Source: Sanguinoderma infundibulare
Taxonomy: Eukaryota; Basidiomycota; Agaricomycetes; Polyporales; Polyporaceae
NCBI GenBank assembly: GCA_032821775.1
Contig: JAVLRN010000001.1
Location: 434,001 to 498,000 of the forward strand
DNA length: 64,000 nt
Direction of reading: 5' to 3'
Of the stretch, positions 46,435 through 57,938 are shown piece by piece (position 1 is the stretch's first letter; every line of letters starts with the position of its first letter). Under the pieces are notes generated by a model. It did not search any database. It had not been told where the DNA came from and saw only the letters and a program-made list of their open reading frames with translations. A program made the position numbers and the translations under genes.

Positions 46435-47615
46435 ATGGAGCTGAGTTGGAGCTGGGCCTTCGCGACGTACATCGCAATGGCGGTGACCAGCTATGGGTTT
46501 GGTTTTATCCCGCTGCACATAACGTTGCGTGAGTGATTTTTGTACGGCATCTGTCATGTCTAAGATCTAATATTCCTGTGCAGCATCTCGCTTGGCAAGA
46601 TTCGTGACCTTTGCGAGAGGTCGTCTCATTGGAACGAGCCTCATGGCACTGCTTGTCAGGTACGCTGATACAATCCTAATCCCGCCTGCTCTTTCTCGAA
46701 TCCCACACTCACGATCGCCAATGTGCCCAGGATCACTGTGGTAGTGCAAGCTCGCGCCGCCGCTACCGGTGCGGAGGAGTTGGAATTCACATCGACAGCC
46801 GCAGTGCTTTGTGTCATAGCCGGCATCCTGTTCATGTTCATCGCCGACCGCAGGAGTCGACGAGCTCCCCGACTTGAACCGCCACATGCCCCACCTCATC
46901 TCCAGCAGGGTGGCGCAGAGCGACAGCAGACCGAAGGCTCCCAGACAGCACTCGGAACCCAGTCTCACTGGCAGCGGCGAATCTTCTTGTTCACGTTCGC
47001 ACTCGTCCTCGGCGAACTCATGGGCCATATCGACATTTCTACAGCCCATACCGTTCCGGACGAGGACGAGGGCCACCCTGTCGTAGTTTGTTTCTTTATG
47101 ATAACCGAGCATGGTGAGGATATCTGTCCGATTCTCTGTTATCCGGACCCGCTGAGTTGACACCATGGAACGAACGCACTTAGCCATGACTGCCCTTGCT
47201 CTCACGACGATCCTCCGCTCGGCTTCTCTTCCCATCCACAGATGCGAACGGCATTTGTTCGTATTCGCCACGTCGCCGCTCCTAGCGACAATGTTCTCAT
47301 ATGTTCTGGTGTCCATCTTTAAAGTCAAAGCCGCAGAACGCCAGCCCTTCGCTACCTTCGGGCTGTATTCTTTCACCGTAAGTCCTCCGACTTCACTACC
47401 TTTCAACGACGTACTCGACTTCGAATTTTCAGGGAGGTATGTTTCTTTATGCCGCATTTGTGTTGGCAAGGCAACTCGCGAAGTCGGGAGGGATTCAGCG
47501 CCGAGGGGGTACATGCACAACGTTTCTGTTCTTCGTATCCGGGGCTATTATCACGTTCATCGTCGGTGTGCCATTCACGATACTCAGTAATTGGCTATTA
47601 GCAAACCCACAGTGA
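46435..47615 (+). CDS. ZIP9-like metal transporter with degenerate metal site, copy 2
   Basis: Five exons from the ATG at 46435 (MELSWSWAFATYIAMAVTSY) to TGA at 47613-47615 (NWLLANPQ). Introns lie at about 46528-46583, 46663-46731, 47114-47182 and 47378-47432. Removal of the third joins MITEH to AMTALALTTILRS and bypasses an apparent stop. Hydrophobic segments match the ZIP9 pattern. The metal-coordinating motifs are altered exactly as in copy 1 (ELMGHID in place of the family's HAAADG, FVLARQ in place of HVLPE). The same loss in both copies shows it predates the duplication and was tolerated, so this is a stable divergent paralogue rather than fresh decay. Confidence 0.65.
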
Positions 47616-47639
47616 TGTATTGAACAGCTACTGTGTACA

Positions 47640-49480
47640 AGCACTATATACAATATACAATATACAGATCGGAACGTTTTGGTGCACGTTAGCTTCCCCG
47701 CCGGAGCGGGTACTAGTCCCGAGGGCCACGAAGAGGCCTGCACCAGGAACGACCGTCACCAACGACGGTCGACCGTACCTCGGGGTGGCGTCTTGAATCG
47801 AGGGCAAGTTGCACCCTCGAAACCACTTCTCACATACATGCATGCATGTTAACAACAATAATTCCCGGACGTGTCATCTACTCAGGCCAAGGACCCGATG
47901 AGCACAAGCACCACGACGATCAAAGAGGAAGCGCTTACTTCGAACTGACGGGCCGGTAAAATCCTGATGGAGGATGGAGAGACGTTCACTTATACCTGGT
48001 AGACTACAGAAAGGTCAGCCAGAAGACAGTGGGGAGAAGACTCGCCTCGACCCAACATCCCACAACAGGCGCACGCCTCATGCGTCTACGCCCCATGGGG
48101 AAAGGAGAGGTGGGGGTTCGGATGTGCCGACGCGCTCACGGTGGCTACTTCTAGTCCGCTTACACATGCCGACGCGCCACCATGGCTACTTCAAGTCCGC
48201 TTATACCGAACCCCCCGTCCTCCGGAGAGGACGTTAGAGAGTGCCTGTAACTAGAGTGCGTTAGCGCGATGGTGGTTGGAAGCAAAGACGATGTGACATA
48301 CCAATACAAGACAGCTCTCCGTTGACGACGCGACGCCACGACGTGGCGCGTACGTCGTCTACCCAGGACTCTTTCGAGTCGCGTTCCAGGTTATGGCGTC
48401 CGTGCTTTCCCCAGCCCCACCAGCGGTGGCGGACAGGTACTCGTCCCGGTCGCACCCCGGCTTACGCGGTGTCTCAAAGAAGACCGCGGCGGAGCGCCGA
48501 CGCCTGGGCTCAATCACCCGCTCGCCCATGCAGGCGGCCGCACCCTAGTGAACAGGTCGACCACCAAGGCGAACAAGCTGATGGCCACTGGTGCCCGGGA
48601 TGGCATGCGTCGAGCCTAGCCACCGACAGTCAGTATGTGGGGAGCAGTGGTTGAAGAGAAGAGAAGAACTCACTGTGAAGATCGAACGCGCACCTGGGCC
48701 TCAGGCACTACATGCGGTGGTTAGGAACGGCGGAGGGTCAGAAGGTGGACAAACGACATACCGATGGTCGCCGGGGCCCGTGCTAACTTGGAGGAGTACG
48801 ATGAAATTAGACTGGTTGATGGTTGGAGGTCGGGATGGTGGGAGTTGGGAGGAAAGAGGGACTCAGGTGTGGCTTATATACGGCTCGAAGGGCGCTCTGC
48901 GGCGTGGTGTTTCCTTTGTGCCACTGCTAGCCTCGAGGTCATCCACAGCTACTCGCGTCCGAAAGGGTATTGTTCGCCTCGCTGGGCCCAGGACATCCGG
49001 CACGAGGCTGACACCGACTCCTGCCCGAATAGTCACTAATTCGATCCCAGCCCTTCTTCCCGCCCCAGAAGACGGCCGCAGCGGGTGGCACTCGGCGGCT
49101 GACCCCGCCTCCTTCCTCGATCGTCCTGCGATAATCAACGGAGGATGCTTCGTGAGAGTCTCTCCCATGCGTGGTCGCCGGCGCCGTCGCATACCTGCCT
49201 TCCGCATCCTTGAACACATTGCCCACTGCCGTTACCCTCGGCTACTGGTAAACAGCTACCACTCCAGTGGTGTGTGTTTCGTCGCCTCCATCCGCACGCG
49301 GTATTTGGTAGTCACCGTCTGATCCTGGCAGGCCAATACGTGCTGGTTGAAACCTCTAGGGGGACGATCCTTCCATGCAGTACGTACTGCCCTTGTTCCC
49401 AAAATACGACTATCCAATTCGCTGAGTGCAACACGGAAGGCGGTATCATCCGGTGATTGTCCTGGATGGGTCGGCTGTGC
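47640..49480 (-). repeat. Spliced TATA-driven repeat unit, copy 2
   Basis: Reverse-complement copy of the unit at 1-1690 with more 5' sequence. TATA box at 48873-48880. The introns occur at the matching places with conserved ends, and the 57-codon ORF is intact and nearly identical. A CAATATACAATATACA tandem near 47648-47665 marks the 3' boundary next to ZIP. Homology with copy 3 extends upstream to about 49480 (CCAATACGTGCT, ATCCGGTGATTGTCCT). Confidence 0.7.
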
Positions 49481-49814
49481 CGAAAGGCCCACCTCGTCAA
49501 ACGAACGGGGGATATCGTGTGCGTCACGCCGCACACCTTGTCGCGTCTGCGCTATACATATGATGCGAAGCGATCGATGTCAAAAGAGATGGCCTGCGAA
49601 GGAACACAGAATTGGTACGGCCATGTTTAAATATGATCAGAACGCAGGCATAAGTCATACAAAATCGTCCAGCACAACATCCTTCAGTCCGACTCAAGTC
49701 CTTCAAGAAGTAGCAACAAGACCATCCGCGCTACCCAAGGTACCCTCCTCCACTGCCTTCTCGTGGAAACGGCCCGAACTTGCCCTGCAAGCTCCCCATG
49801 GAGCCACACCCGGC
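49481..49814. other. Junction between repeat copy 2 and DUF6533 copy C
   Basis: No gene. From about 49620 the sequence aligns inverted with the DNA downstream of DUF6533 copy A (ACATGTTTAAATATG and CTTCTCGTGGAAACG blocks). The boundary between the two duplicated blocks therefore falls here, about 49480-49620. Confidence 0.45.
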
Positions 49815-51518
49815 TCAAACCTCTGTCGCAAACCACACGCCATTGAGAGGTTCGTTTCCGACTCGCTCGATGGATGGTTGCGTGGAAACGTCGTCTTCAT
49901 CCAGCCCACTCTGACCCCCACCCATTGCGTGATCCTTTGGAATCACTCTGGCCGAGTTCTCGCTCTCGGCGGATGACTCTCCGCTAGCTGTTTCCTCTTC
50001 GTCCTCGTTGTTCTGGTCCGAAATGACAGAGGCATGGCCGATCGCCCCAATGACCCGGTCGAATACAACCGAGCTGATGCGTGAGTTCGTGCTCGACAAT
50101 TGAGATCCTCCTGCACGCATCCTGCGATCGGTCGCTTGCAGTTCAAGCAGGAATTGACAAACGAGGATGTTGGGGATGCTATCCGAGGCGTGTCAGATGA
50201 CTGCCCGCGGTGAAGAGGAGAGACGACCCGTACATGCCGATGAGGGGGGGAATGTAGGAAAAATTGATCGTGGACAAAAACTTCGAAGTTATTGTTAGCA
50301 CTGCTGCAGTCTCGGCCACTAGCAGGAGAGGTTAGGCGTACTTCTAGCATCTGAGCAGAAAGTTCAACTGATTGAACTGCTATGATGACACTTGACATCA
50401 GACGTTAGAAATATGTGTATGGATGGGATGATTGGAGATGACGCACATGAAGTACAGGATCTCTGGATATCGACCATGAGGTGATGATTGCAGTTTACAA
50501 TAGCACGACTCACCATTACGCAGGAACACTTCTAGGAGGGACTCCTTGCCCAGACCCTGAGGTCTTGCTCCGCGGATAGGAGATATGGCGACCCAGGTCA
50601 CGTATATGAGCAAACCATCGGGGACAAGAGTTGCCAGCATGTTGAAGATCTGCTGTGAGATGGCTGCAGCAGATTAGGTGTCAACGACGTTAGCGTATTC
50701 AATATTTTAGTAACGTACACCTAGCGTAGATGGTTAACATCCGTGCAACAGCGATGCCAAAACTGGAAAACTAACCCTTCCGAGCTGAACGGGATATCTG
50801 TCGCCTCCTTGATCCCAACGCACCCGAAGCCTCCAGGTACAGTCCACCCGGCGGTAACAAAACTTGCCAAGGACATTGCAAGTGGCACAAGAGAAATGGC
50901 GAAGCTGACCACAGACAGCAGCCATTTCTTGGGACCCAGAGCGAACATTCGGAGGGAAGTGAAGACTAGCAGATCATGGCGTCGTAAGCAACCACCTAGG
51001 CTGCATATGATCAGTCCAACGTACCTGCAACTATCAAACCGAGGATGGCGCTTGCGACATCCGACAGTTGCGTCACTACTGTGCACCTTAAAGGATCAGG
51101 ACCCAAAAGCATGCCTCAATGCGAATGTTGCGCACCCCTTAAGGATTTCTCATTATCAGGTTGAGACTTCACGTAGCGGTTGAATAAAATAACATACCTC
51201 ATCCGATAGAGGTACAGTGTTAATAGTCACGATTGCATTGAGGATGTAGAACGCCAGTCCGATGTACCTGTACAGAAAATACATGATGGTTGCCCCAGTC
51301 ACTTTACCGTTCCGAGTCCAAAACACCTCCACTTCTTGATCAAGGACCGTCGCCCAATGATACACAAAGAGTACTGGAAAGTTAAAAGTGGGCGATGGAT
51401 GATCGGAAAATCATTTGTCGATCAACATGCCGAGTCTGAGTGGGTAGTACTCACCGGTAGCGGATAGGGTACAATACTGGCCATTACGCAAGCTGGGGTG
51501 AAAAGGTTCCTCAGTCAT
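49815..51518 (-). CDS. DUF6533-domain membrane protein, copy C
   Basis: The copy with the clearest start: ATG at 51518, MTEEPFHPSLRNGQYCTLSAT spliced to VLFVYHWATVLDQEVEVFWTRNGKVTGATIMYFLYRYIGLAFYILNAI. Then VFTSLRMFALGPKKWLLSVVSFAISLVPLAMSLASFVTAGW, VPDGLLIYVTWVAISPIRGARPQGLGKESLLEVFLRNG, EILYFM and a tail SSTNSRISSVVFDRVIGAIGHASVISDQNNEDEEE..., ending at 49815. The tail extends past the premature stop of copy A. The segment between SDE and the next helix contains a stop when read through, so either an unrecognised intron removes it or this copy is also damaged. Function of the family is unknown. Confidence 0.6.
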
Positions 51519-51635
51519 TTCCTCTGCAGATCTACATACAGTTGGCCCACTTACAAGGCGGCCTCCTGTTGCAAAAAAGCGGCCAGTGACATTGTGCAAG
51601 GATTCGGTTGAGAACCACTGTGCTTGCGCCCCGTA

Positions 51636-51641
51636 CTTATA
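51636..51641 (-). promoter_or_regulatory. TATA box of DUF6533 copy C
   Basis: TATAAG in GGTGTATAAGTACGGGG on the minus strand, about 120 bases before the ATG; same box as copies A and B. Confidence 0.55.
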
Positions 51642-52260
51642 CACCTTCTTCATCGCCTTTGGGGGCTGTGAAGGTTTACCACTAGTTAGCCGGCTACGTC
51701 CATGGGCGGGAAGTCAATCGCACCGCCACTGCGTTTGGTAGTGGCCTCTCACATTCCGACATGAGACCGGACGGTGGAGCGACGGAAAAATGCTTCGCGT
51801 CCTCTACAGCCATAGATGACTGTGGCGTGCGGGAGACGATGACCCAATCGTGAGCCCACACGTGCCTTCGCATCAACGCCGCCGGCGAAGCAGTCGAGAT
51901 GAGACGCACGGTGAAATGCCTTGTATTCGCGGTTCTTCGCATCCCATCATCAAGAACGTCACGAACGGCGGCGAACTTGCGGTCGGAATCCGCAAACTCT
52001 GTTGGTTTACCTAAACATTCTGCGTTAGCTCAGCGCCCGCAGTGGCATAAAGACCGATGGAGACCCACTACAAAGCATTAGCTGGTGATGGGACATGCCA
52101 CCAATGGAGCTGCAGTCACATCACCCACAGCTTGGAAAAGCAGGAGAGCAATGACGATCAGGCGCCGGAAAGTGTGCTGAACCTAACCCCGATCCTGACG
52201 AGTAACGAAGCAATATCATTAGTGCCACGATGTATTCTATCCTGTAAGATCTATGACGCT

Positions 52261-54072
52261 CTAAGCCGCTCTCTGGCCCTCAAATACGCCGGCGGGCACG
52301 TCGATCCCAAAGTTCGACTTCGCAAAGTTGCGCATCGACGCCTCGAGCTCGTCCTCGAAGCTCAGGCCCGTGCGTCCGAACAGGCGCGACACCCACTGCC
52401 GCACCCTCGTCGCCCAGAAGACGACGTCCGGGGTGAAGAGGGCGGACACGAAGAGCAAGTGGTTGAAGGCTTCGCGGAGACTATGGCCCAGCGTGAGCTT
52501 GCGGGACGTCACCAGTGAGCGCGACGCCCAGTAGCGGATGATGCGGATGCGGTTCACTGGCGCGGCGAACATCTGGTTGTTGCCTATGGACGGGCGGGTT
52601 GTCAGCACGAAATGACACAGAGCAGGCTAGGCTTTACGCTATCGACAGACCTTGCATAATCCTGCAACATTGCAACGAAGGTCAGATCTGTTCTAACTAC
52701 ACATTTGCGCAAACGCAGGGACGCACCGCATATTCCGGCCAATGAACAGAAGCTCCTTCGGCAGCCTATCTGTGTCCGTCAGGAAGCCCTTCAGCATCTC
52801 CTTCATCATCACGCCCCACTCATAGTCGCCCATCTTCTCGAAGTCCGGCATGTCCGTCTGCTGGAACCGGACCGGCCGCATCAGTGTCGCGCTGGCAAAC
52901 AGGTCGGGCGTCCCGATCCCCAACTCGGCCACGGCGTCAAAATCGGGCGTGAGCAGACCCTTCCACAGCCGCGCGTACTGCTGCTGGAACGCGTCCGAGA
53001 CGCGCACGTACAGCCCGTGAACGAGCAGGACGAACTACGCCTGGCCCTTCCTCGCCGGGTGCGGGCAGACGATAATGTTGCCCGGGTGTGGGTCGCAGTG
53101 AACCCAGCCCCAGTCGAAGATCTGCTCAGAGAAGAAGTCGACCATGGTGCGCATCACCCACTCGGACCCACCCTTGAGGGTGGGGAAGCGGTCGGCCGGG
53201 AGGGGCGGGCGTGCGGACTCGCGCGCGTCGTTGCCCATCAGTCGTTCGATTCTGTGCCGGTCGGAGAGGCGGACGCCGTCGATCCACTCGGCGGCCATGA
53301 CCTTCTTGGTGGAAGACTCGGTGTATACCTTGTGGACGTAGACGCGGTCTGCGAGGCCTGGTTTGCGTGTCACGTAAGACGCCGTTTCCATCGCGTTGCG
53401 GGCTTCTGCCTCAAAGTCGAGCTCACGTCAGAGATGGTCGTTTACAAAGTCTGGTAGAGAGGCCAGCGTGAGCGTTCAGTCTGAGCACACGTTCCACGAA
53501 GACTCCAATACTTACTGACGGCGAACGTCGCTGGGATATTGAACAGCCAGTGCTCATACATCCACATAACGGCTGCGAACGCGTCAAGGTCCCACTCGAC
53601 CTGCTGGCTCACGTCAGGCTTCTGGATCTTGACTGCGACCCACTGCTCCGAACCATCTGTCGTCTTGAGCTTTGCGCGATGCACCTGTGCGATGCTCGCG
53701 CTCGCGGCGCCCTGCTCTTCGAAGACTTCGAAAATGGCGTCGGGTCCGGCCGGTGGGCGACCGAACTCGGAAATGAAGACCTTCTCGACAACCGAGTAAG
53801 GGACTTGTGGCGCGTCGTCGAAGAGCCGAGCAAACTTCTCTTGCATGGGGCGTGGCAGGAAGGCCGCGCTGTTCGCGAAGGCCTGGCCTGAGGTTAGAAT
53901 TATGAATTGAATGATGAGCACACGACGACAGAAATTAGACAAGTGCGCACCCATTGGAGGCCAAGAGGCCGTAAACACGCTGAGCAACGCGCTCTTGGAG
54001 GGCGGGGATATCATCTGCTTTGTCGGGTTTGAAGTTGACTTTATAGTCTAGTGCAATGACTGCACACTGCAT
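52261..54072 (-). pseudogene. ABC1/ADCK-like atypical kinase with two in-frame stops
   Basis: Mitochondrial UbiB/ABC1 kinase-like family (ADCK1/Mcp2 type). Readable parts: ALDYKVNFKPDKADDIPALQERVAQRVYGLLASNG, GQAFANSAAFLPRPMQEKF, the Ala-rich loop AASASIAQVHRA, VAVKIQKPDV (ATP-binding Lys), LDFEAEARNAMETASYV, WVHCDPHPGNIIVCPH (catalytic loop) and the C-terminal third shared with 27561-28215. It is broken: after splicing, NDHL is followed by TGA (53428-53430) where Arg is expected, and KGQA is followed by TAG (53035-53037). Just after, LLVHG replaces the family LLDHG, removing the metal-binding Asp. The N-terminal exon is not found; the start given is the first Met in frame. Both stops look like C to T changes (CGA to TGA, probably CAG to TAG). 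Confidence 0.8.
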
Positions 54073-55248
54073 GTGAATAGAGATGAATGAGTACTCGTTT
54101 TCATGCAAAGTGTGTGCGCACTCTGGCTCCGACGACGAGGCATATAGTGCCACAGGTGTCAAGAGGGACGCACACGGCCTAACCGAAACACTGCAACCAT
54201 GCATGATATCGCGTCGGTAACATATGGAGAGTGCGCCCATCAAGCTTCCGCCAGTGAACAAATACGATGGCCTCCCTTCGGTATACCCAGATGCTCGGCC
54301 CAAGCCGTCGTCGCGTGCGCAAGAACCAAACGACTACTCACCGGTCACGGTCGACAGCGTCCTCAAATTGCGAAAGATCGCCGACGCATGCAGCTCCTTG
54401 TCGACCTCGTACCCAACACCCAACCCAAACACTGCGACGCCAGTCCGGAGGGCGTAGCGCTGTAGTGGTGACCTCGGTTGTCCGTTCGACTTCGACTTTG
54501 ACCTGGATGACTTCCCGGAAGACGAAGACGCATGCTGAGATGACGCGTAGCGCAGAGACGACGACTTGTTCCGCGAGAGACTGGTAGGAAGCTATGGAGA
54601 GGCGACCTAGAGTGAATGCGACGTGTTGGAGACTCAAGTCCTGCGAGCATTTTGACGCGAACAAGCAGATAGGCCCAGAATGGGGTACAAGGAGATTATA
54701 TGAGAGTAGGAGGTATAGCAAGGGTAGTCTAACCATCCTCGGTGGGAGGCTCAGTGAAGGACGCTGAGGGCGACGATGACGGCAACGGGCCGGGAACCCG
54801 GTCATTGCGCGCCAGGCCACGACTCCATCGACTTAGTGCAATTCTGTCCTGACGTTGTCGGCCATTTGCAACCTTGTCTCGGCATCGACTGCTGGCTTTT
54901 TACGTCGCCCAAGGAAAGAACTGCGAGCAGCCGGCTGAAGCACAATGTCCTCTCGGAAGCTTCGGATAGCCTTCATCCATCCCGACCTCTGAATAGGTCC
55001 ATCATATCCAATCCATTTGGTCCTGACGGTGTTGCTAACCAATCGATGAGGGCCCCAGGAGGTGCTGAACGCCTGGTAGTTGATACTGCTCTGGGTTTGT
55101 AGAAACTCGGCCACAGCGTCGACATTTATAGGACCTCTCACCACAACAGGCCACTGTTTCGAGGAGACGCGCGACGGTACCCTCGCCACCTAGGAATGTG
55201 CAGGGGCTATAACAGTACGTACGCAGGAACTCTCCGCGCCCGCTACAT
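54073..55248. other. Gap between ABC1 pseudogene and ZIP fragment
   Basis: No gene supported. It may hide N-terminal exons of the ABC1 gene, but no mitochondrial presequence or typical motif was recognised. A minus-strand ORF at 54833-55189 (118 codons) is unassigned. ZIP homology begins abruptly at about 55249. Confidence 0.35.
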
Positions 55249-55876
55249 TGTTCTCGTTCGCGCTCATCCTTGGCGAACTCATAGGCTATATCAACCTGTC
55301 TAAGGCCTAAACCGTTCCCGACGATGTTGAACGGCCACCCTCTCGCAATTTGTCTCCTTATGATAAGCGAGCATGGTGAGATCGACTCTATCTGTCCGAT
55401 TCTCTCCCGTGCGAAACCGCTGAGTTCATGTCCCCGAACTTAGCTCTGACTGCCCTCGCTCTCACGACGATGCTCCGCTCGGCTGCTTTTCCTACCCATA
55501 GATGTGAACGACATTTGTTCGTGTTCGCGACAGTGCCGTTCCTAGCGATGGTGTTCTCATATGTCGTTGGATCCATGTTCAAAATCAACGCCGCCGAACG
55601 CCAGACGTTCGCTTCCTTCGAGCTGGATTGCTTTACCGTAAGTTCACTACCTTTCAATGACGTACGTCGTACTCAACCGCTCTGATTTCTCAGGGAGGTA
55701 TGTTTCTTTACGCCGCATTTGTGTTGGCAAGGCAGCTCGCCAAGTCGGGAGGGGTTCAGCGCCGAGTGGGTACATACACAAAGTTTTTGATCTTCGTATC
55801 TGGGGCTATTATCACGTTCATCGTTGGTGTGCCATTCACGATACTCGATAATTGGCTATTAGCAAACCCACAGTGA
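55249..55876 (+). pseudogene. 5'-truncated ZIP9-like gene, copy 3
   Basis: Homology to ZIP copies 1 and 2 begins inside exon 3 (LFSFALILGELIGYINLSKA) and is interrupted by TAA and an indel where the others read STAHTVPDEDEGHP. The later exons are well kept: TALALTTMLRSAAFPTHRCERHLFVFATVPFLAMVFSYV, then GGMFLYAAFVLARQLAKSGGVQRR..TKFLIFVSGAIITFIVGVPFTILDNWLLANPQ and TGA at 55876. Promoter and first two exons are missing. It lies tail-to-tail with repeat copy 3, as in the other two units. Confidence 0.75.
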
Positions 55877-55894
55877 TGTATTGAACGACTACTG

Positions 55895-57690
55895 TGTACA
55901 AGCACTATATACAATATACAGATCGGAATGTTTTGGTGCACGTTAGCTTCCCCGCCGGAGCGGGTACTAGTCCCGAGGGCCACGAAGAGGCCTGCACCAG
56001 GAACGACCATCGCCAACGACGGTCGACCATACCTCGGGGTGGCGTCTTGAATCGAGGGCAAGTTGCACCCTCGAAACCACTTCTCACATACATGCATGCA
56101 TGTTAACAAAAATAATTCCCGGACGTGTCATCTACTCAGGCCAAGGACCCGATGAGCACAAGCACCACAACGATCAAAGAGGAAGCGCTTACTTCGAACT
56201 GACGGGCCGGTAAAATCCTGGTGGAGGATGGAGAGACAACTTATACCTGGTAGACTACAGAAAGGTCAGCCAGAAGACAGTGAGAAGAAGACTCGCCTCG
56301 ACCCAACATCCCACAACAGGCGCACGCCTCATGCGTCTACGCCCCACGGGGAAAGGAGAGGTGGGGGTTCGGATGTGCCGACGCGCTCACGGCAGTTACT
56401 TCTAGACCGCTTACACATGCGGACGCGCCGCCGTGGCTACTTCAAGTCCGCTTATACCGAACCCCCCGTCCTCCGGAGAGGACGCTAGAGAGTGCCTGTA
56501 ACTAGAGCACGTTAGGGCAATGGTGGTTGGACACGAAGACGACGACATACCAATACAAGGCAGCTCTCCGTTGACGACGCGACGCCACGAGGTGGCGCGT
56601 ACATCGTCTACCCACGACTCTTTCGAGTCGCGTTCCAGGTTATGGCGTCCGTGCTTTCCCCAGCCCCACCAGTGGTGGTGGACAGGTACTCGTCCCGGTC
56701 GCACCCCGGCTTACACGGTGTCTCAAAGAAGACCGCGGCGGAGCACCGACGCCTGGGCTCAATCACCCGCTCGCCCATGCAGGCGGCCGCACCCTAGTGA
56801 ACAGGTCGACCGCCAAGGCGAACAAGCCGATGGCCGCTAGTGCCCGGGATGGCATGCGTCGAGCCTAACCACCGACAGTCAGTATGTGGGGAGCAGCGGT
56901 TGAAGAGAAGAGGAGAACTCACCGTGAAGATCGAACGCGCACCTGGGCCTCAGGCACTACATGCGGTGGTCAGGGACGACGGAGGGCCAGAAGGTGGGCA
57001 AACGACATACCGATGGTCGCCGGGGCCCGTGCTAACTTGGAGGAGTACGATGGGATTAGACTGGTTGATGGTTGAAGGTCGGAATGGTGGGAGTTGGAAG
57101 GAAAGAGGGAGAGCAGGAGGGTGTGGCTTATATACGGCTGGAAGGGCGCTCTGCGGCGAGGTGTTTCCTTTGTGCCACTGCCAGCCTCGAGGTCATCCAC
57201 AGCTACTCGCGTCCGAAAGGCCATTGTTCGCCTCGCTGGGCCCAGGACAACCGGCACGAGGCTGACACCGACTCCTGCCCGAATAGTCATCAATTCGATC
57301 CCAGCCCTTCTTCCCGCCCCAGAAGACGGCCGCAGCGGATGGCACTGGGCGGCTGACCCCGACTCCTTCCTCGATCGTCCTGCGATAATCAGCGGAGGAT
57401 GCTGCGTGAGAGATTCTGCAGGGCAGGGTCACGTATGCGTGCCTTCCGCACCCTTGAACGCATTGTCCGCTGCCTTGTGAAGTCATGATTCGGATGGTCC
57501 AGTCGCATCTTGGTATATACGACCGAGCGACTAGTCACAAAGTCAGCATCCGATTCTGGTCCGCCAATACATGCTCGTTTATGGCCTCCTCTCACGGTCC
57601 TTCCATATCCAGTATCCACCGCTCTCCCTGCGGAACACGGGATGCAACACTGTCCGGTGATCCTCCTAGGGTCGTATAAGCAGCATATGA
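55895..57690 (-). repeat. Spliced TATA-driven repeat unit, copy 3
   Basis: Third copy, with TATA box at 57127-57134 and the same splice-site positions. Against copy 2 over about 220 bases (56580-56800) I count seven differences, five of which are CpG in copy 2 and TpG or CpA here. The 57-codon ORF stays open but gains Arg to Cys and Ala to Thr changes at those sites. Sequence diverges for a stretch at about 57410-57540, then matches copy 2 again to about 57690. Confidence 0.7.
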
Positions 57691-57938
57691 TCACCACTGC
57701 AAGTCGAAGGTAAGACACCTTTGGGGGTAGTCAAATAGGTGACTCAATGATACAACAAATGCACCCCCTTACCTGCAGGGTTCTTCATTGCCTTTCTCCT
57801 CCGGAGAGGGCATAGAACTCCGTCGTTTGGATCTCCTCCCTACAGATCTCCAGACCATCACAGTGAGTTCGCCTCCCGAATCAGCATTCCAGCATCTGTA
57901 ATGATTCCTTCTGACCCGGCTGCCGTTGCGCATCGTTG

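Larger units (their letters stand above)
43894..49325. repeat. Right arm of inverted segmental duplication
   Basis: Reverse-complement counterpart of 1-5420 with the same four units in mirrored order (LYS9, small ORF, ZIP, spliced repeat). Alignment is continuous through coding, intronic and intergenic sequence. Small indels include a longer stretch in the ZIP fourth intron here and a short insertion after position 47990. Confidence 0.9.
49560..53010. repeat. ABC1-DUF6533 block, inverted partner of 27561 to about 30830
   Basis: The order ABC1 3' end, about 750 bases of spacer, DUF6533 gene and 3' flank is the same in both blocks but on opposite strands. A second direct partial copy, lacking the ABC1 part, covers about 32160-34740. 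This is the second inverted pair in the window, nested inside the first. Confidence 0.85.

Noticed and set aside
47158..47161. Stop codon within the ZIP gene copy 2 suggesting a pseudogene
   Set aside because: It lies inside an intron (GTGAGG..CACTTAG); splicing joins MITEH to AMTALAL and is conserved in copy 1.
54338..54820. 160-codon minus-strand ORF as N-terminal exon of the ABC1 gene
   Set aside because: The hydrophobic stretch lacks known ABC1 N-terminal motifs and no splice pair clearly links it to ALDYKVNF.
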